Assembly: GCA_028821845.1 (NCBI GenBank)
Contig: JAPKEZ010000002.1
Location: 1 to 39,482, forward strand
Source of the DNA: Planctomycetota bacterium
GTDB lineage: Bacteria; Planctomycetota; UBA1135
Direction of reading: 5' to 3'
Length of the DNA: 39,482 bases
Each line of letters begins with the position of its first letter. Position 1 is the stretch's first letter. Positions 8,689 to 16,435 of the stretch are shown piece after piece. The position numbers and the translations under genes were made by a program. The notes beneath the pieces were generated by a model. The model made no database searches and was not told where the DNA came from. It worked only from the letters and a program-made list of their open reading frames with translations.

Positions 8689-10744
8689 CTCTATACGTCC
8701 GCGCAATGCTTTGCTTACTGCCATTAAACGCATATGGTGGCTTATGGGAGCACTGCTAATCATTATGAGTGGCTTTCGCCTACTCTTCGTGATTCAGTTT
8801 GCTCACCCTGAGGTATTTACCGATTTTTTCAGCGCCTTGCCATCGGCATTCGCCTTCGGAGTATTGCACGACTTGCGAATCCTGTCATTGATTTCGCTAC
8901 CAACCACTCTTTCACTTTTGTGGATGCGTCAGCGCACGCCAAAACGCTGGAGTCTTTGGTTGGGCCGCACGACACTTTACTGGACCTTCGTTATTTCATT
9001 CATTTTCATCGCACTTGGCGCTGATCAAATCTATTATTCTTACTTTCAGAGCCACTTCAACATTCTCGCCTTTGGCGCAGTTGAAGACGACGTTAGTGCC
9101 GTACTGATTAGTGCCTGGGAAACATACCCATTGGCCCTATACTTCGCAATGATTCTCGGGACCACCTATTTGCTCTACCGGGTAGTCCGCCGCGCATTTC
9201 GAGTTTCAAACTTCTTGCATATCGAAAAGCAGCCCGAGATAAAACAAGTTGAAATTATGTTCAACTGGCATTTCAGTTCTCATTTAGTATGCACTGTTAT
9301 GCTTTGCTCGATATCGCTAACACCAGCCTTTGTCCAGCTTAACAAAAATTTCCCCCAATCAAACTTTGTGCGTTCAGTAAGCGAAAGTGGTGTTGAAGAA
9401 CTGGCCGAAACAGTTTGGAATAGGATTCTGGAGAGAGATCTTTCTACGGCTACAAAGTTTGGGTACGCTACAGCCGACGGTGCTCTTAGCGAACTATTTC
9501 CCAACAGAACCTTTGGCGGCGAAACTCTATTCAGTAAGATACCCACGCAATATTTTAAGCCCGAGATTAAAAGTGACAGCAGACCGCACGTCGTGTTGAT
9601 AGTCATGGAAAGTTTAGCCACTCATCTATTGCGATTCCAAGACAGTAACTTCGATTTGCTTGGCAGCGCCAAGCAACATTTTGAGAACGGTGTTCTCTTT
9701 GAACGCTTCCTGCCAGCTGACAATATTTCTGCAGGAAGTATTCTTGGTCTCTTCACCAATTTGCCTTACCGGCCAAACACCAAACAGCTATCTCAGGGCA
9801 CAAGCCAGGGCGCTACCTTTTTAACCTCATCTGCCTCGCTGTTTGCCAATCAGGGTTATGACACTGCCTTTTATTATGGCGGAGAAACAAACTGGCGAGA
9901 TCTCGACACGTTTTTACCTTTACAAAACTACAAAGAACTCGTCGGGCAAAAAGAGATTGTAGAGCGCTACCAACTAAACTTAGAAAAAGATGCCGCTCCA
10001 TGGGGGATCTGGGATGAGCATTTGTTCCGCGCGGTAGGCGATCGATTAAAGGAAGCACAGAGTCCTACATTTATGATTGTGTTTACCACCACCAATCATC
10101 CACCAAATCAGTTGCCGGCCAACTCTGACCTGCCAAAATTAAACCCAAGTAAATCTTTTTTACAGCTGGCCGCTGGCGACCAAGGTTTAAGTTCAATACA
10201 GCAGCAGCAAATTTTAACGTATCAATATTCAAATCATCAACTAGGTGATTTCCTCGACGACTTAAAGACAAGCGGGCTCGCAAAAGACACGGTAATTGGC
10301 ATCACCGGAGACCACACCGCTGGCATGGGCATCCCTTTTGCCCAGAGCGAGTTGATTCTCAAGCGCGCCGTACCATTTGTATTACTCACGCCAGATTACA
10401 TCAGCGAGCAATACCAGGCGAATTCACTCACGCCAGGCAGCCATAAAGATGTAATCCCCACCCTGTTTCATGCCGCTGGATTGGGGCATAAAGGCTACAA
10501 AGGTCTGGGCACAAGCCTACTCGACAACAGCATCTATCATTTTGGATGCAACGCCGATGGTTTCGTGATTTACGATGGTGGGCTGGCAAATATGCGCCAA
10601 AATGGATTTGATAGCTACAAATGGTCTGATAGCGGATATTTGATTAACGACGAACCTGATGATGAAAACGCTGAAATAGCCGTAAATCGCTATAGAGCGA
10701 TTGTGTCGCTCACCGATTGGTTAATTTTCTCATTTTCGGATTAA
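8681..10744 (+). CDS. LtaS/MdoB-like membrane phosphoglycerol transferase
   Basis: A 687-residue protein. Five hydrophobic segments fill the first ~220 residues (for example WWLMGALLIIMSGF and FVISFIFIALGAD), followed by a periplasmic sulfatase-fold domain from about residue 300: VLIVMESLATHLL (metal site), a candidate nucleophile segment PADNISAGSILGLFTNLP, ITGDHTAGMG (Asp-His metal site) and SHKDVIPTLFHAAG. This is the architecture of lipoteichoic acid synthase and OpgB/MdoB, which transfer phosphoglycerol from phosphatidylglycerol; some relatives transfer phosphoethanolamine. The presumed nucleophile position reads Ser rather than the Thr of LtaS, but I cannot align it exactly. The start overlaps glpK by eight bases. 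Role in envelope glycerophosphate decoration is inferred. Confidence 0.8.
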   Translation: MPNSIRPRNALLTAIKRIWWLMGALLIIMSGFRLLFVIQFAHPEVFTDFFSALPSAFAFGVLHDLRILSLISLPTTLSLLWMRQRTPKRWSLWLGRTTLYWTFVISFIFIALGADQIYYSYFQSHFNILAFGAVEDDVSAVLISAWETYPLALYFAMILGTTYLLYRVVRRAFRVSNFLHIEKQPEIKQVEIMFNWHFSSHLVCTVMLCSISLTPAFVQLNKNFPQSNFVRSVSESGVEELAETVWNRILERDLSTATKFGYATADGALSELFPNRTFGGETLFSKIPTQYFKPEIKSDSRPHVVLIVMESLATHLLRFQDSNFDLLGSAKQHFENGVLFERFLPADNISAGSILGLFTNLPYRPNTKQLSQGTSQGATFLTSSASLFANQGYDTAFYYGGETNWRDLDTFLPLQNYKELVGQKEIVERYQLNLEKDAAPWGIWDEHLFRAVGDRLKEAQSPTFMIVFTTTNHPPNQLPANSDLPKLNPSKSFLQLAAGDQGLSSIQQQQILTYQYSNHQLGDFLDDLKTSGLAKDTVIGITGDHTAGMGIPFAQSELILKRAVPFVLLTPDYISEQYQANSLTPGSHKDVIPTLFHAAGLGHKGYKGLGTSLLDNSIYHFGCNADGFVIYDGGLANMRQNGFDSYKWSDSGYLINDEPDDENAEIAVNRYRAIVSLTDWLIFSFSD

Positions 10745-10793
10745 TTATCAGCGGAAATACGTTATTATTGATATATCCAACATGGGTAACATA

Positions 10794-11828
10794 ATGAAAA
10801 AAACACTTAGCATAATTTTAGCTTTAGCTGGCATAGCTGTTTTCAGCTCTCCGGCATTTGGCGCACCTCAATGATGAGGCGGCGGCGGCCCCCGTGGGGG
10901 TGCTGGTTACTCGGGTCCGGGTGACACATCAAATCCAGGCGGTGCAGGCCCTGCTTCGCCTTCTACACCTACTGGTGGCGGCGTTCCAGGCGCGCCTTCG
11001 ACACCAGGTGGTGGCGCAGGTCCAGCGACCCCAGCAGGCGGTGGCGCAGCAATGCCATTACCGCCGCACGGTCAAACGGCTAAAGATATCATGAAGCTAA
11101 AGTGGGATTTCCCTACTCATAATATCTACAAGCGCGAAGATACCAAAGGTGCCAACGCAACTATTGCAACAAAAATAGAAGCCGCTCTTCCAGAGCAAGA
11201 AGCTTATTTTACGATTGCAGGCGACGACCGTCGTCCGTTGCTAGTGCTTCGCGAGTGTTTGATATGTAACGGCACTGATGACGCATTACTTTCAAGTTAT
11301 GAAAACAATGAAGCCGTCTTGATAGTTACTCGTTGGTTCCATTGCGTTAAGTTGCCTACAGACATTCTTAGCGACGAGCATTCATTCCATACTTTGTTCG
11401 AGGGTGACCACCCACCGCACTTATTCGTGTCGCGCTGGGATGGCAGTAATCCAATTGAATTGCGCGGAGATTTGTCTCGTAGCGAATTGTTGGGCAACAT
11501 GTACGCAACCTTGAAGGCGGAATACAAAAAAGACGCAAAAAAGGCGGCTAAAGAAATAACTAAGCTCATGTATGTTTACGACATGCTTGATGAAAAGATT
11601 CAACGTCTTGAAATCACAATCGACGACGAGCTAGAAAGACGTGGCCCTAAGTCTAAAAAGCTTAAGAAGTACCGCAAGCAGCTCGAAGCCGCACAAAAAG
11701 AAATGGCAGCAGCGAAAGAAAAGGAAGCCGTGCTTTCTAACCTTCAGCTAAAGAACCCTGACGAAGCGCCAAACGCACTCGCAGAACTCCTAGAGTCGCG
11801 TAAAAACGGCCTGCCGGCTGGTCAGTAA
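10794..11828 (+). CDS. candidate di-selenocysteine secreted thioredoxin-like protein
   Basis: One reading frame runs from 10794 to the TAA at 11826-11828 but contains two adjacent TGA codons (10872-10877, codons 27 and 28). Before them is a textbook signal peptide (MKKTLSIILALAGIAVFSSP, then AFGA). After them, in the same frame, comes a Gly/Pro/Ala/Ser/Thr linker to about residue 90, a thioredoxin-like domain with Cys155-Leu-Ile-Cys158 (RECLICNG) and a later PHLFVSRWDGS strand, and a charged coiled coil (about 250-320). Cleavage would leave Pro-Gln-Sec-Sec-Gly-Gly near the mature N-terminus. A hairpin directly downstream could act as a SECIS. An in-frame ATG at 10782 is an alternative start. 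The competing reading is a secreted stub plus a separate 258-residue gene from 11052, but that would leave the linker unexplained and the domain without export. Confidence 0.6.
10883..10905 (+). promoter_or_regulatory. possible bacterial SECIS hairpin
   Basis: Five bases after the second TGA begins a stem: 10883-10886 with 10902-10905, a bulged G at 10887, then 10888-10892 with 10897-10901 (two G-U pairs in all), closing a CGTG loop (10893-10896). The loop starts 16 bases after the TGA and has G as its second base, within the range described for bacterial SECIS elements. It lies in GC-rich low-complexity DNA, so some pairing is expected by chance. Confidence 0.35.
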
Positions 11829-11833
11829 TTTAT

Positions 11834-11870
11834 TACAATTAGGGAGATGCATCGTCACTCCCTAATTGTA
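11834..11870 (+). promoter_or_regulatory. hairpin enclosing ribosome-binding site and start codon
   Basis: A perfect 13-bp inverted repeat (11834-11846 with 11858-11870) places the Shine-Dalgarno-like GGGAG in the 5' arm and the ATG at 11847 in the 11-base loop. No T-run follows, so it is not a standard terminator. It could make translation of the downstream gene conditional. Confidence 0.6.
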
Positions 11871-13088
11871 CGTTTCTCTCTTTTGTGCCTAGCGTTAGTC
11901 ACATGTACTACATTTGCTAGCGCACAAAAGAAGAAAGACGGCGACGATAAAGAAAAGAAATATAAAGAAGATCCATACACCGAGAATATCGAAGATGTAT
12001 GGCGCGTAGCTGGTTATGAAGCTATGGGTGATTTTGGCTGGGCCGACGGTCACGGTACAGTAAACATCGAAGATGCCATTGGCGAAGAAGAGTTAATCTT
12101 CATCGAAACTAAACACTTTAAAATTGGTTGCTGTTTGCCAAACTATAAAATTTCTCGCGAAGATAAAGTCGAAAAAAATAAAATAGAGGGTGAACTAGAT
12201 GAATTACGCAAAATAATTCCTAATATACCTAGACGCGTAAAGGTACTCGACAAATGGTTGCGACTGCACCTTTATGCCATGCGTATCGAAAAGCTATACA
12301 CTAGTATTCAGAGTATACTGCAAGTTAGCGACGATGATTTCCCGACTGGTCCTGGTCAATTAAAGAATGGTAAATACATGGGTGAAGGCCCCTACTTGGG
12401 GATGAAGTCTAAGTTCACTTTATTGCTGTTTGACAAAGAGAGTAGTGTCGGCCGTTACCGCACTGCATTCATGGGGGAAACGGGTGTTATCCCTATTCGC
12501 TTCTTGTTTCCGAACGAAGGCACTCTGCTGTATGCATGTGCTGCTCAAAACGAAGGTCTTGCTTCTGATACCACCATGCACTGCGCAATGGTGTATGCGG
12601 TTACTCAGAATCTTCTAAACGGTTATCGGCACTATGGCCAGGCGATGCCGACTTGGTTACCGCTGGGTGTTGCTCATTCGTTGGCCCGCGACATTGATCA
12701 GAAACGCAACTATTTCACCGATAAGCGGCTCTACGATTCGGAAGACAAGAACATATGGAAGTGGGACACTAAAACCCGCAAACGCGTCGATTACGATATC
12801 GCCATTCCGTATCAAGCGATGACAGCGTGGGGTTCGCCGACTTCCTTGTCTTATAACGACCACGTAATGGCGTGGGCGCGCGTAGATTTTCTGCTGAAGG
12901 AACATAAGGATTGGGTGGCTAAATGGCTGTACCGGATGCAGGACAGCTATGCTCCAACCCTAGTTCCGTCTGCTGAGCAACTTGTAGAGCGCGACAAAGA
13001 GACCGTGGCAGAGATATTTGTCTTTGAAGATGGTGACTTCGAGTCAGTTTGGCAGCAGTGGGTTAAAAAAAATTATAAAAGAAAATAG
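11847..13088 (+). CDS. secreted protein with Cys-Cys motif, degenerate peptidase-MA-like
   Basis: A 413-residue protein with signal peptide ending ASA-QKKK (residue 26) and a highly charged Lys/Asp/Glu segment after it. The phrase FIETKHFKIGCC (Cys95-Cys96) resembles the 'ETEHF' strand that opens peptidase-MA-like domains of planctomycete proteins. WLPLGVAHSLAR (around residue 270) sits where such proteins carry a 'WL.EG.A' helix. No HExxH zinc site is present: the expected region reads TMHCAMVYAV, so peptidase activity is unlikely. The gene follows the candidate selenoprotein gene by 18 bases and is probably in the same operon, with its start codon inside a hairpin. The adjacent Cys pair beside a Sec-Sec/CxxC protein suggests a redox partnership, which is inference. 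Confidence 0.7.
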   Translation: MHRHSLIVRFSLLCLALVTCTTFASAQKKKDGDDKEKKYKEDPYTENIEDVWRVAGYEAMGDFGWADGHGTVNIEDAIGEEELIFIETKHFKIGCCLPNYKISREDKVEKNKIEGELDELRKIIPNIPRRVKVLDKWLRLHLYAMRIEKLYTSIQSILQVSDDDFPTGPGQLKNGKYMGEGPYLGMKSKFTLLLFDKESSVGRYRTAFMGETGVIPIRFLFPNEGTLLYACAAQNEGLASDTTMHCAMVYAVTQNLLNGYRHYGQAMPTWLPLGVAHSLARDIDQKRNYFTDKRLYDSEDKNIWKWDTKTRKRVDYDIAIPYQAMTAWGSPTSLSYNDHVMAWARVDFLLKEHKDWVAKWLYRMQDSYAPTLVPSAEQLVERDKETVAEIFVFEDGDFESVWQQWVKKNYKRK

Positions 13089-13153
13089 CAATTTTATGCT
13101 TTAGTAAAGCGATTTAAAGCCGCAAATGTGTGCGAGGGAGACCTCGTAACGTC

Positions 13154-13525
13154 ATGCGACTTCAAAAACTTTTACTACTAGCACTGCTAATAACTGTACT
13201 TCCGGCCTGTGGGGCTGCTGGTGAAGATTCGCATAATAGTCCGCCAAATAGCGGCCCTGATGGAGATGCGAATGAGCCCATCTATCCACCAGACGTACTG
13301 TCTGGTCCTGCTACTTTTTATGTTGATCACAGTAGTGGAGCGAACGATGTTCCTCCAGGAGATGCTGCAAAGGGTTTTGCGAGTGCTCATACTTCTGAGG
13401 GACTCATGCGCGAACTGAATGACACAGGCACTGCTGGTGGGCTATTACGCCATGATCTGCGGGTCAATATTCCTCGCGGAGGTGTGCCAACCTCACTCTT
13501 GGAAGGCGAGAGAATAGGGCTCTAA
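13154..13525 (+). pseudogene. N-terminal part of broken GH39-like lipoprotein
   Basis: This 123-residue piece starts with a lipoprotein signal (MRLQKLLLLALLITVLPACG, lipobox LPAC) and a Ser/Pro/Gly-rich tether. It continues with the beginning of a glycoside-hydrolase-like barrel (RHDLRVNIPRGGV) and then stops at TAA (13523-13525). The frame stays open after the stop and continues directly into the 13541-15076 piece, so both are one gene interrupted by a single nonsense codon. The stretch between RGGV and MGTP is also shorter than I would expect, so a deletion may accompany the stop. A GTG at 13130 extends the frame but would spoil the signal peptide. A short hairpin (13133-13137 with 13142-13146) holds the GAGGGAG ribosome-binding-like sequence. 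Confidence 0.6.
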
Positions 13526-13540
13526 ACCTGGATAACCGCG

Positions 13541-15076
13541 ATGGGAACTCCTCTCGATCAATCTCCTTCTACGGAGGGCGAGGAATACAACTCTGGCCTA
13601 GCGCCCTACGCACGCTGGACCCCGATGAGCGCTGATATCTGGGCAGATACGGTTGTCACTATGCTCGAGAATTACGAATCGCGTAACGGGTTCGTGCCTA
13701 ACTTTGTAGAAATATGGAATGAGCCAGATCGTCGTGAATTTTACAACGGAGACATCGCGGACTACTTGGAAGTCTACACAGCTACTTCTCAAAAAATTAA
13801 ATTCCGCTGGCCGGAGATACAAGTGGGCGGAATGGGACTGGCCGGGTACAGGTCAGAAATGGGCGGAACTCAATCGGCAATCTTGTCGTTAATAGATCAT
13901 GCCGCTGCCAATAATCTACCTTTAGATTTCGTGTCTTGGCACCATTACACCATTGCCAATGGCCTGCAGTACTCAGGATTTTTAGAAGAGGTACGACAAC
14001 GCTTGAGCAGCTACAACATGTCGGAGGTTAAATTAATAATTTCTGAATGGAATATTTATCCATCGCCGAATGCCGAGTTCGATCGTGGACATAATGCTGC
14101 TAACTACGCAGGGTTTCAAACTACAGCTCGCGAATTAGGGCTGGACGGAAACATTATGTTCGTACTACAAGATATAACGCGAGGTAATGCTAGCATTGGT
14201 GACTTTACTGGAAACGGCATGGGCTCGATAACTGAACACGGCATCAAAAAGCCAGCCTTTCATGTTATTGAAGCGATCCAAGCAATGTCGAGTGAACCTA
14301 TGCTTACAACAATCCGCCCGGAGAATGAACTCAGCGTAAATGTTTATGCAACGAAGATGGGCAACCGCGTACGGTACGTTGTTAGCAATGATTCCGTCCC
14401 AGGCGAATGGGTATGGGCGAATAGATTACGCGACGCCGGCCTGGCCCCTGGTTACTTGTGGACGCTTTACTCTAACGCATCAGAGAATAATGGGAATTCA
14501 CACAGACCGACTAACGTCGAATTACTTGATGAGGGAATGGCAGAATTAGAAATTACTGCCATCCGCGAAATCGAAGACGAATTGAATATGTCATGGATTT
14601 TTAAAGGAAAAGATCGCCCAGTTGAGATTGTCTTTGGCGGAGACCAACTTCCAAGCATATCTAATGTTCGCCGTTTTGATAGCACTCACAACAACTTTGC
14701 TGATCGCGTCGAAGAAATAATGCCTTACCTTGTGCAGACTGAAGAAAACGCGAAATGGTATGCGCAGAATGAGGCGGCAGACTACCTTGGCACTTACGGA
14801 ATTATTGTTAGCCCTGAAGAACTCGCTCTTTACGATGACATACAGCAATGGGCTCTAGAAAATGATGTGCCGCAAGGCATCGTTAGCAGCGCGATAAGTG
14901 TTTACCAAAAATCATTTGCTGAAGGACGTTTATTTGATGTGGATTTATTGAATCACTTACCACAAATGAGTGTCAACTCAATGACGGCCAGAGAGGCTAA
15001 CGTGACGTCTGTCGCCGGTTCAGTGGCCTTTCAAATGGAACCGAATTCGGTTGTCATCTTTGATCTCTACCTTTAA
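13541..15076 (+). CDS. GH39-like glycoside hydrolase, catalytic part (same frame as upstream fragment)
   Basis: A 511-residue segment with the signatures of clan GH-A retaining glycosidases near family 39. FVEIWNEPD holds the acid/base Glu (residue 61 of this segment), and KLIISEWNIYP holds the nucleophile Glu (residue 169). Between them, FVSWHHYT matches the usual strand with His. A C-terminal beta domain follows and ends near SVVIFDLYL. Family members hydrolyse beta-xylosides or related glycans. Translation from the ATG at 13541 would lack the first barrel strands and the lipoprotein signal, so as written the product is probably inactive or not exported. The catalytic residues are intact, which suggests recent inactivation, a sequencing error, or unusual decoding. 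Confidence 0.65.
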   Translation: MGTPLDQSPSTEGEEYNSGLAPYARWTPMSADIWADTVVTMLENYESRNGFVPNFVEIWNEPDRREFYNGDIADYLEVYTATSQKIKFRWPEIQVGGMGLAGYRSEMGGTQSAILSLIDHAAANNLPLDFVSWHHYTIANGLQYSGFLEEVRQRLSSYNMSEVKLIISEWNIYPSPNAEFDRGHNAANYAGFQTTARELGLDGNIMFVLQDITRGNASIGDFTGNGMGSITEHGIKKPAFHVIEAIQAMSSEPMLTTIRPENELSVNVYATKMGNRVRYVVSNDSVPGEWVWANRLRDAGLAPGYLWTLYSNASENNGNSHRPTNVELLDEGMAELEITAIREIEDELNMSWIFKGKDRPVEIVFGGDQLPSISNVRRFDSTHNNFADRVEEIMPYLVQTEENAKWYAQNEAADYLGTYGIIVSPEELALYDDIQQWALENDVPQGIVSSAISVYQKSFAEGRLFDVDLLNHLPQMSVNSMTAREANVTSVAGSVAFQMEPNSVVIFDLYL

Positions 15077-15571
15077 TCAGTCGGCTCTGTAATACCAAAC
15101 ACCAAGCTGTCCCTCGGTTTCTTCAACCGCCATGCGCATCGAATGCACTTCCATATCTGCGAAGTTGTGCTGCAATTTTTTCAGCAACAAACGGCCAACG
15201 TAGGCAGCAAGATTTTCAGCCGAAGTATTGTTCACCGGCAAGATAATGATATCTGCACTGGGCGCAGCGTAGTAGCGTTCGCGATAATTGATTTCGACAA
15301 CTCCATCATCGCGAGTACTGTGAGTAAGCTCGGAATGTTCACCTGGAATCAGCCAACGTTCGTCTAAAGAATCGACAATTTCGCGAATGAGTGGCTTAAC
15401 CTGGGTGAAGTCAATCACTAACCCAAACTGCGACAAGCCGCCAGACACTTCGCAGAACACCCGGTAGTTATGGCCATGTAAGCGTTCGGCGCTGCCATCG
15501 GGGAATATCAAAAAGTGTGCCGCTGAGAACTTCAGGTATTCCTTTTTTATTTCTATTGCCCAGCGTTCCAT
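15077..15571 (-). CDS. 6-pyruvoyl-tetrahydropterin synthase / QueD-like protein
   Basis: A 164-residue protein of the PTPS/QueD fold. Zinc ligands are visible as His19 (FSAAHFL) and His32/His34 (RLHGHNYRV), and the late VEETEGQ matches the conserved Glu region. QueD makes 6-carboxytetrahydropterin for queuosine or deazapurines; PTPS makes pyruvoyl-tetrahydropterin. The residue four positions before the first His of HGH, Cys in E. coli QueD (CRRLHGH), is Ala28 here (SAERLHGH), so the standard catalytic cysteine is absent and a variant activity is likely. The gene lies one base downstream of the PyrK-like gene, is convergent with the GH39-like gene, and is one of few here ending in TGA. Confidence 0.82.
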   Translation of the reverse strand: MERWAIEIKKEYLKFSAAHFLIFPDGSAERLHGHNYRVFCEVSGGLSQFGLVIDFTQVKPLIREIVDSLDERWLIPGEHSELTHSTRDDGVVEINYRERYYAAPSADIIILPVNNTSAENLAAYVGRLLLKKLQHNFADMEVHSMRMAVEETEGQLGVWYYRAD

Positions 15572-15572
15572 T

Positions 15573-16397
15573 TTATATTTTAATATCGGCTAAAGAAAAG
15601 ACCGGGCCTTGGCTGCATGTCGTCGCGTAGGGCCAATCAGAGAATTTTCCCTCGACACTAGTAGGTACCGGGCAAGAATTGCAAACTCCGAAGCCACATC
15701 CCATATAAGTTTCTAGGCTTAAAAAAGAGGTGAGGTTGCGCAAACGAGCGAAATCGGCAAATGCATGCAGCAAGCCCTCTGGGCCACATGCTACAAATAT
15801 GGACTTGCTTGAAATACGTTTCTTATCTAGCTCGACTGCAAGACAAGCAATGACGTTGCCTTTGAAGCCCTGACTACCATCGTCCGTTGAGTAATGAGTA
15901 TTAATACTTAACTCATCGAATGACTTATGGTCAAATAAATGCTGCTGCGTACGTCCGCCAAAAAACATGTGAGTGTTTTCTGGTGCGCCAAGCGCGATGC
16001 GTTGTTGAGCATACATTAGAAACGGTGCGCTACCAACACCTCCGGCAACCATGACTACGTCTTGATCAGCGGCAGCGACATCGAAACCGTTGCCCAGCGG
16101 CAATAAACAGCGTAGCATGGTGCCAATGGGTGCTTCGACTAAGGCTGCTGTGCCCTTTCCCATTTTTTGGACAAGAAAAGTAAATATATTTAGCTCAGGC
16201 CGCTCATAAACTGAAAACGGGCGCGCAATAACTGTTGGCGAATTTTCAGATAGCGACAACATCGCGAATTGCCCAGGACGCAAACCATCAGCGATGCCGT
16301 TGATTTCGACGTCAATAACCCAAGCCTGCTCGCCAACCTCTCGGCTAGCGACGATGGGTGCTAAAACTACTTGGGAGCTATCTAAGGCTGATGCCAT
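15573..16397 (-). CDS. PyrK-like iron-sulfur flavoprotein reductase subunit
   Basis: A 274-residue protein of the ferredoxin-NADP reductase family. The N-terminal FAD domain has RPFSVYERPEL; the NAD domain has VVMVAGGVGSAPFL. A C-terminal 2Fe-2S motif of PyrK type has Cys234-x4-Cys239-x2-Cys242-x18-Cys261 (MGCGFGVCNSCPVPT). PyrK passes electrons from dihydroorotate dehydrogenase B to NAD. No pyrD is adjacent, so the partner is elsewhere or the protein serves another oxidoreductase. It is transcribed with the QueD-like gene and divergent from the Nudix gene (38 bp gap). TACAAT lies exactly at -12 to -7 of its ATG. Confidence 0.8.
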   Translation of the reverse strand: MASALDSSQVVLAPIVASREVGEQAWVIDVEINGIADGLRPGQFAMLSLSENSPTVIARPFSVYERPELNIFTFLVQKMGKGTAALVEAPIGTMLRCLLPLGNGFDVAAADQDVVMVAGGVGSAPFLMYAQQRIALGAPENTHMFFGGRTQQHLFDHKSFDELSINTHYSTDDGSQGFKGNVIACLAVELDKKRISSKSIFVACGPEGLLHAFADFARLRNLTSFLSLETYMGCGFGVCNSCPVPTSVEGKFSDWPYATTCSQGPVFSLADIKI

Positions 16398-16403
16398 AGG
16401 CTA

Positions 16404-16409
16404 ATTGTA
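16404..16409 (-). promoter_or_regulatory. -10 box of the PyrK-like gene
   Basis: On the minus strand TACAAT occupies exactly -12 to -7 of the ATG at 16397, implying a leaderless transcript. A second TACAAT on the other strand (16424-16429) serves the divergent gene. Confidence 0.5.
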
Positions 16410-16423
16410 GCCTCGCGCAGGAT

Positions 16424-16429
16424 TACAAT
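16424..16429 (+). promoter_or_regulatory. -10 box of the Nudix gene
   Basis: TACAAT occupies exactly -12 to -7 of the GTG at 16436. This supports GTG as the start and a leaderless transcript. Confidence 0.5.
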
Positions 16430-16435
16430 GTAGCT

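Noticed and set aside
10872-10877. Genetic code with UGA read as Trp.
   Set aside because: Trp is written TGG throughout, and apt, rph and the QueD-like gene end with TGA at sensible family ends, one in a normal ATGA overlap. A global reassignment does not fit.
10858-11094. Alternative-frame 78-codon reading of the Gly-rich region.
   Set aside because: It gives an Ala/Val/Gln-rich product with no motif. The frame continuous with the thioredoxin-like domain gives a plausible linker and carries the upstream signal peptide.
13096-13109. GCTTTAGTAAAGC palindrome as a terminator after the Cys-Cys protein gene.
   Set aside because: The stem is four pairs and has no T-run. It may simply be part of the next gene's promoter region.
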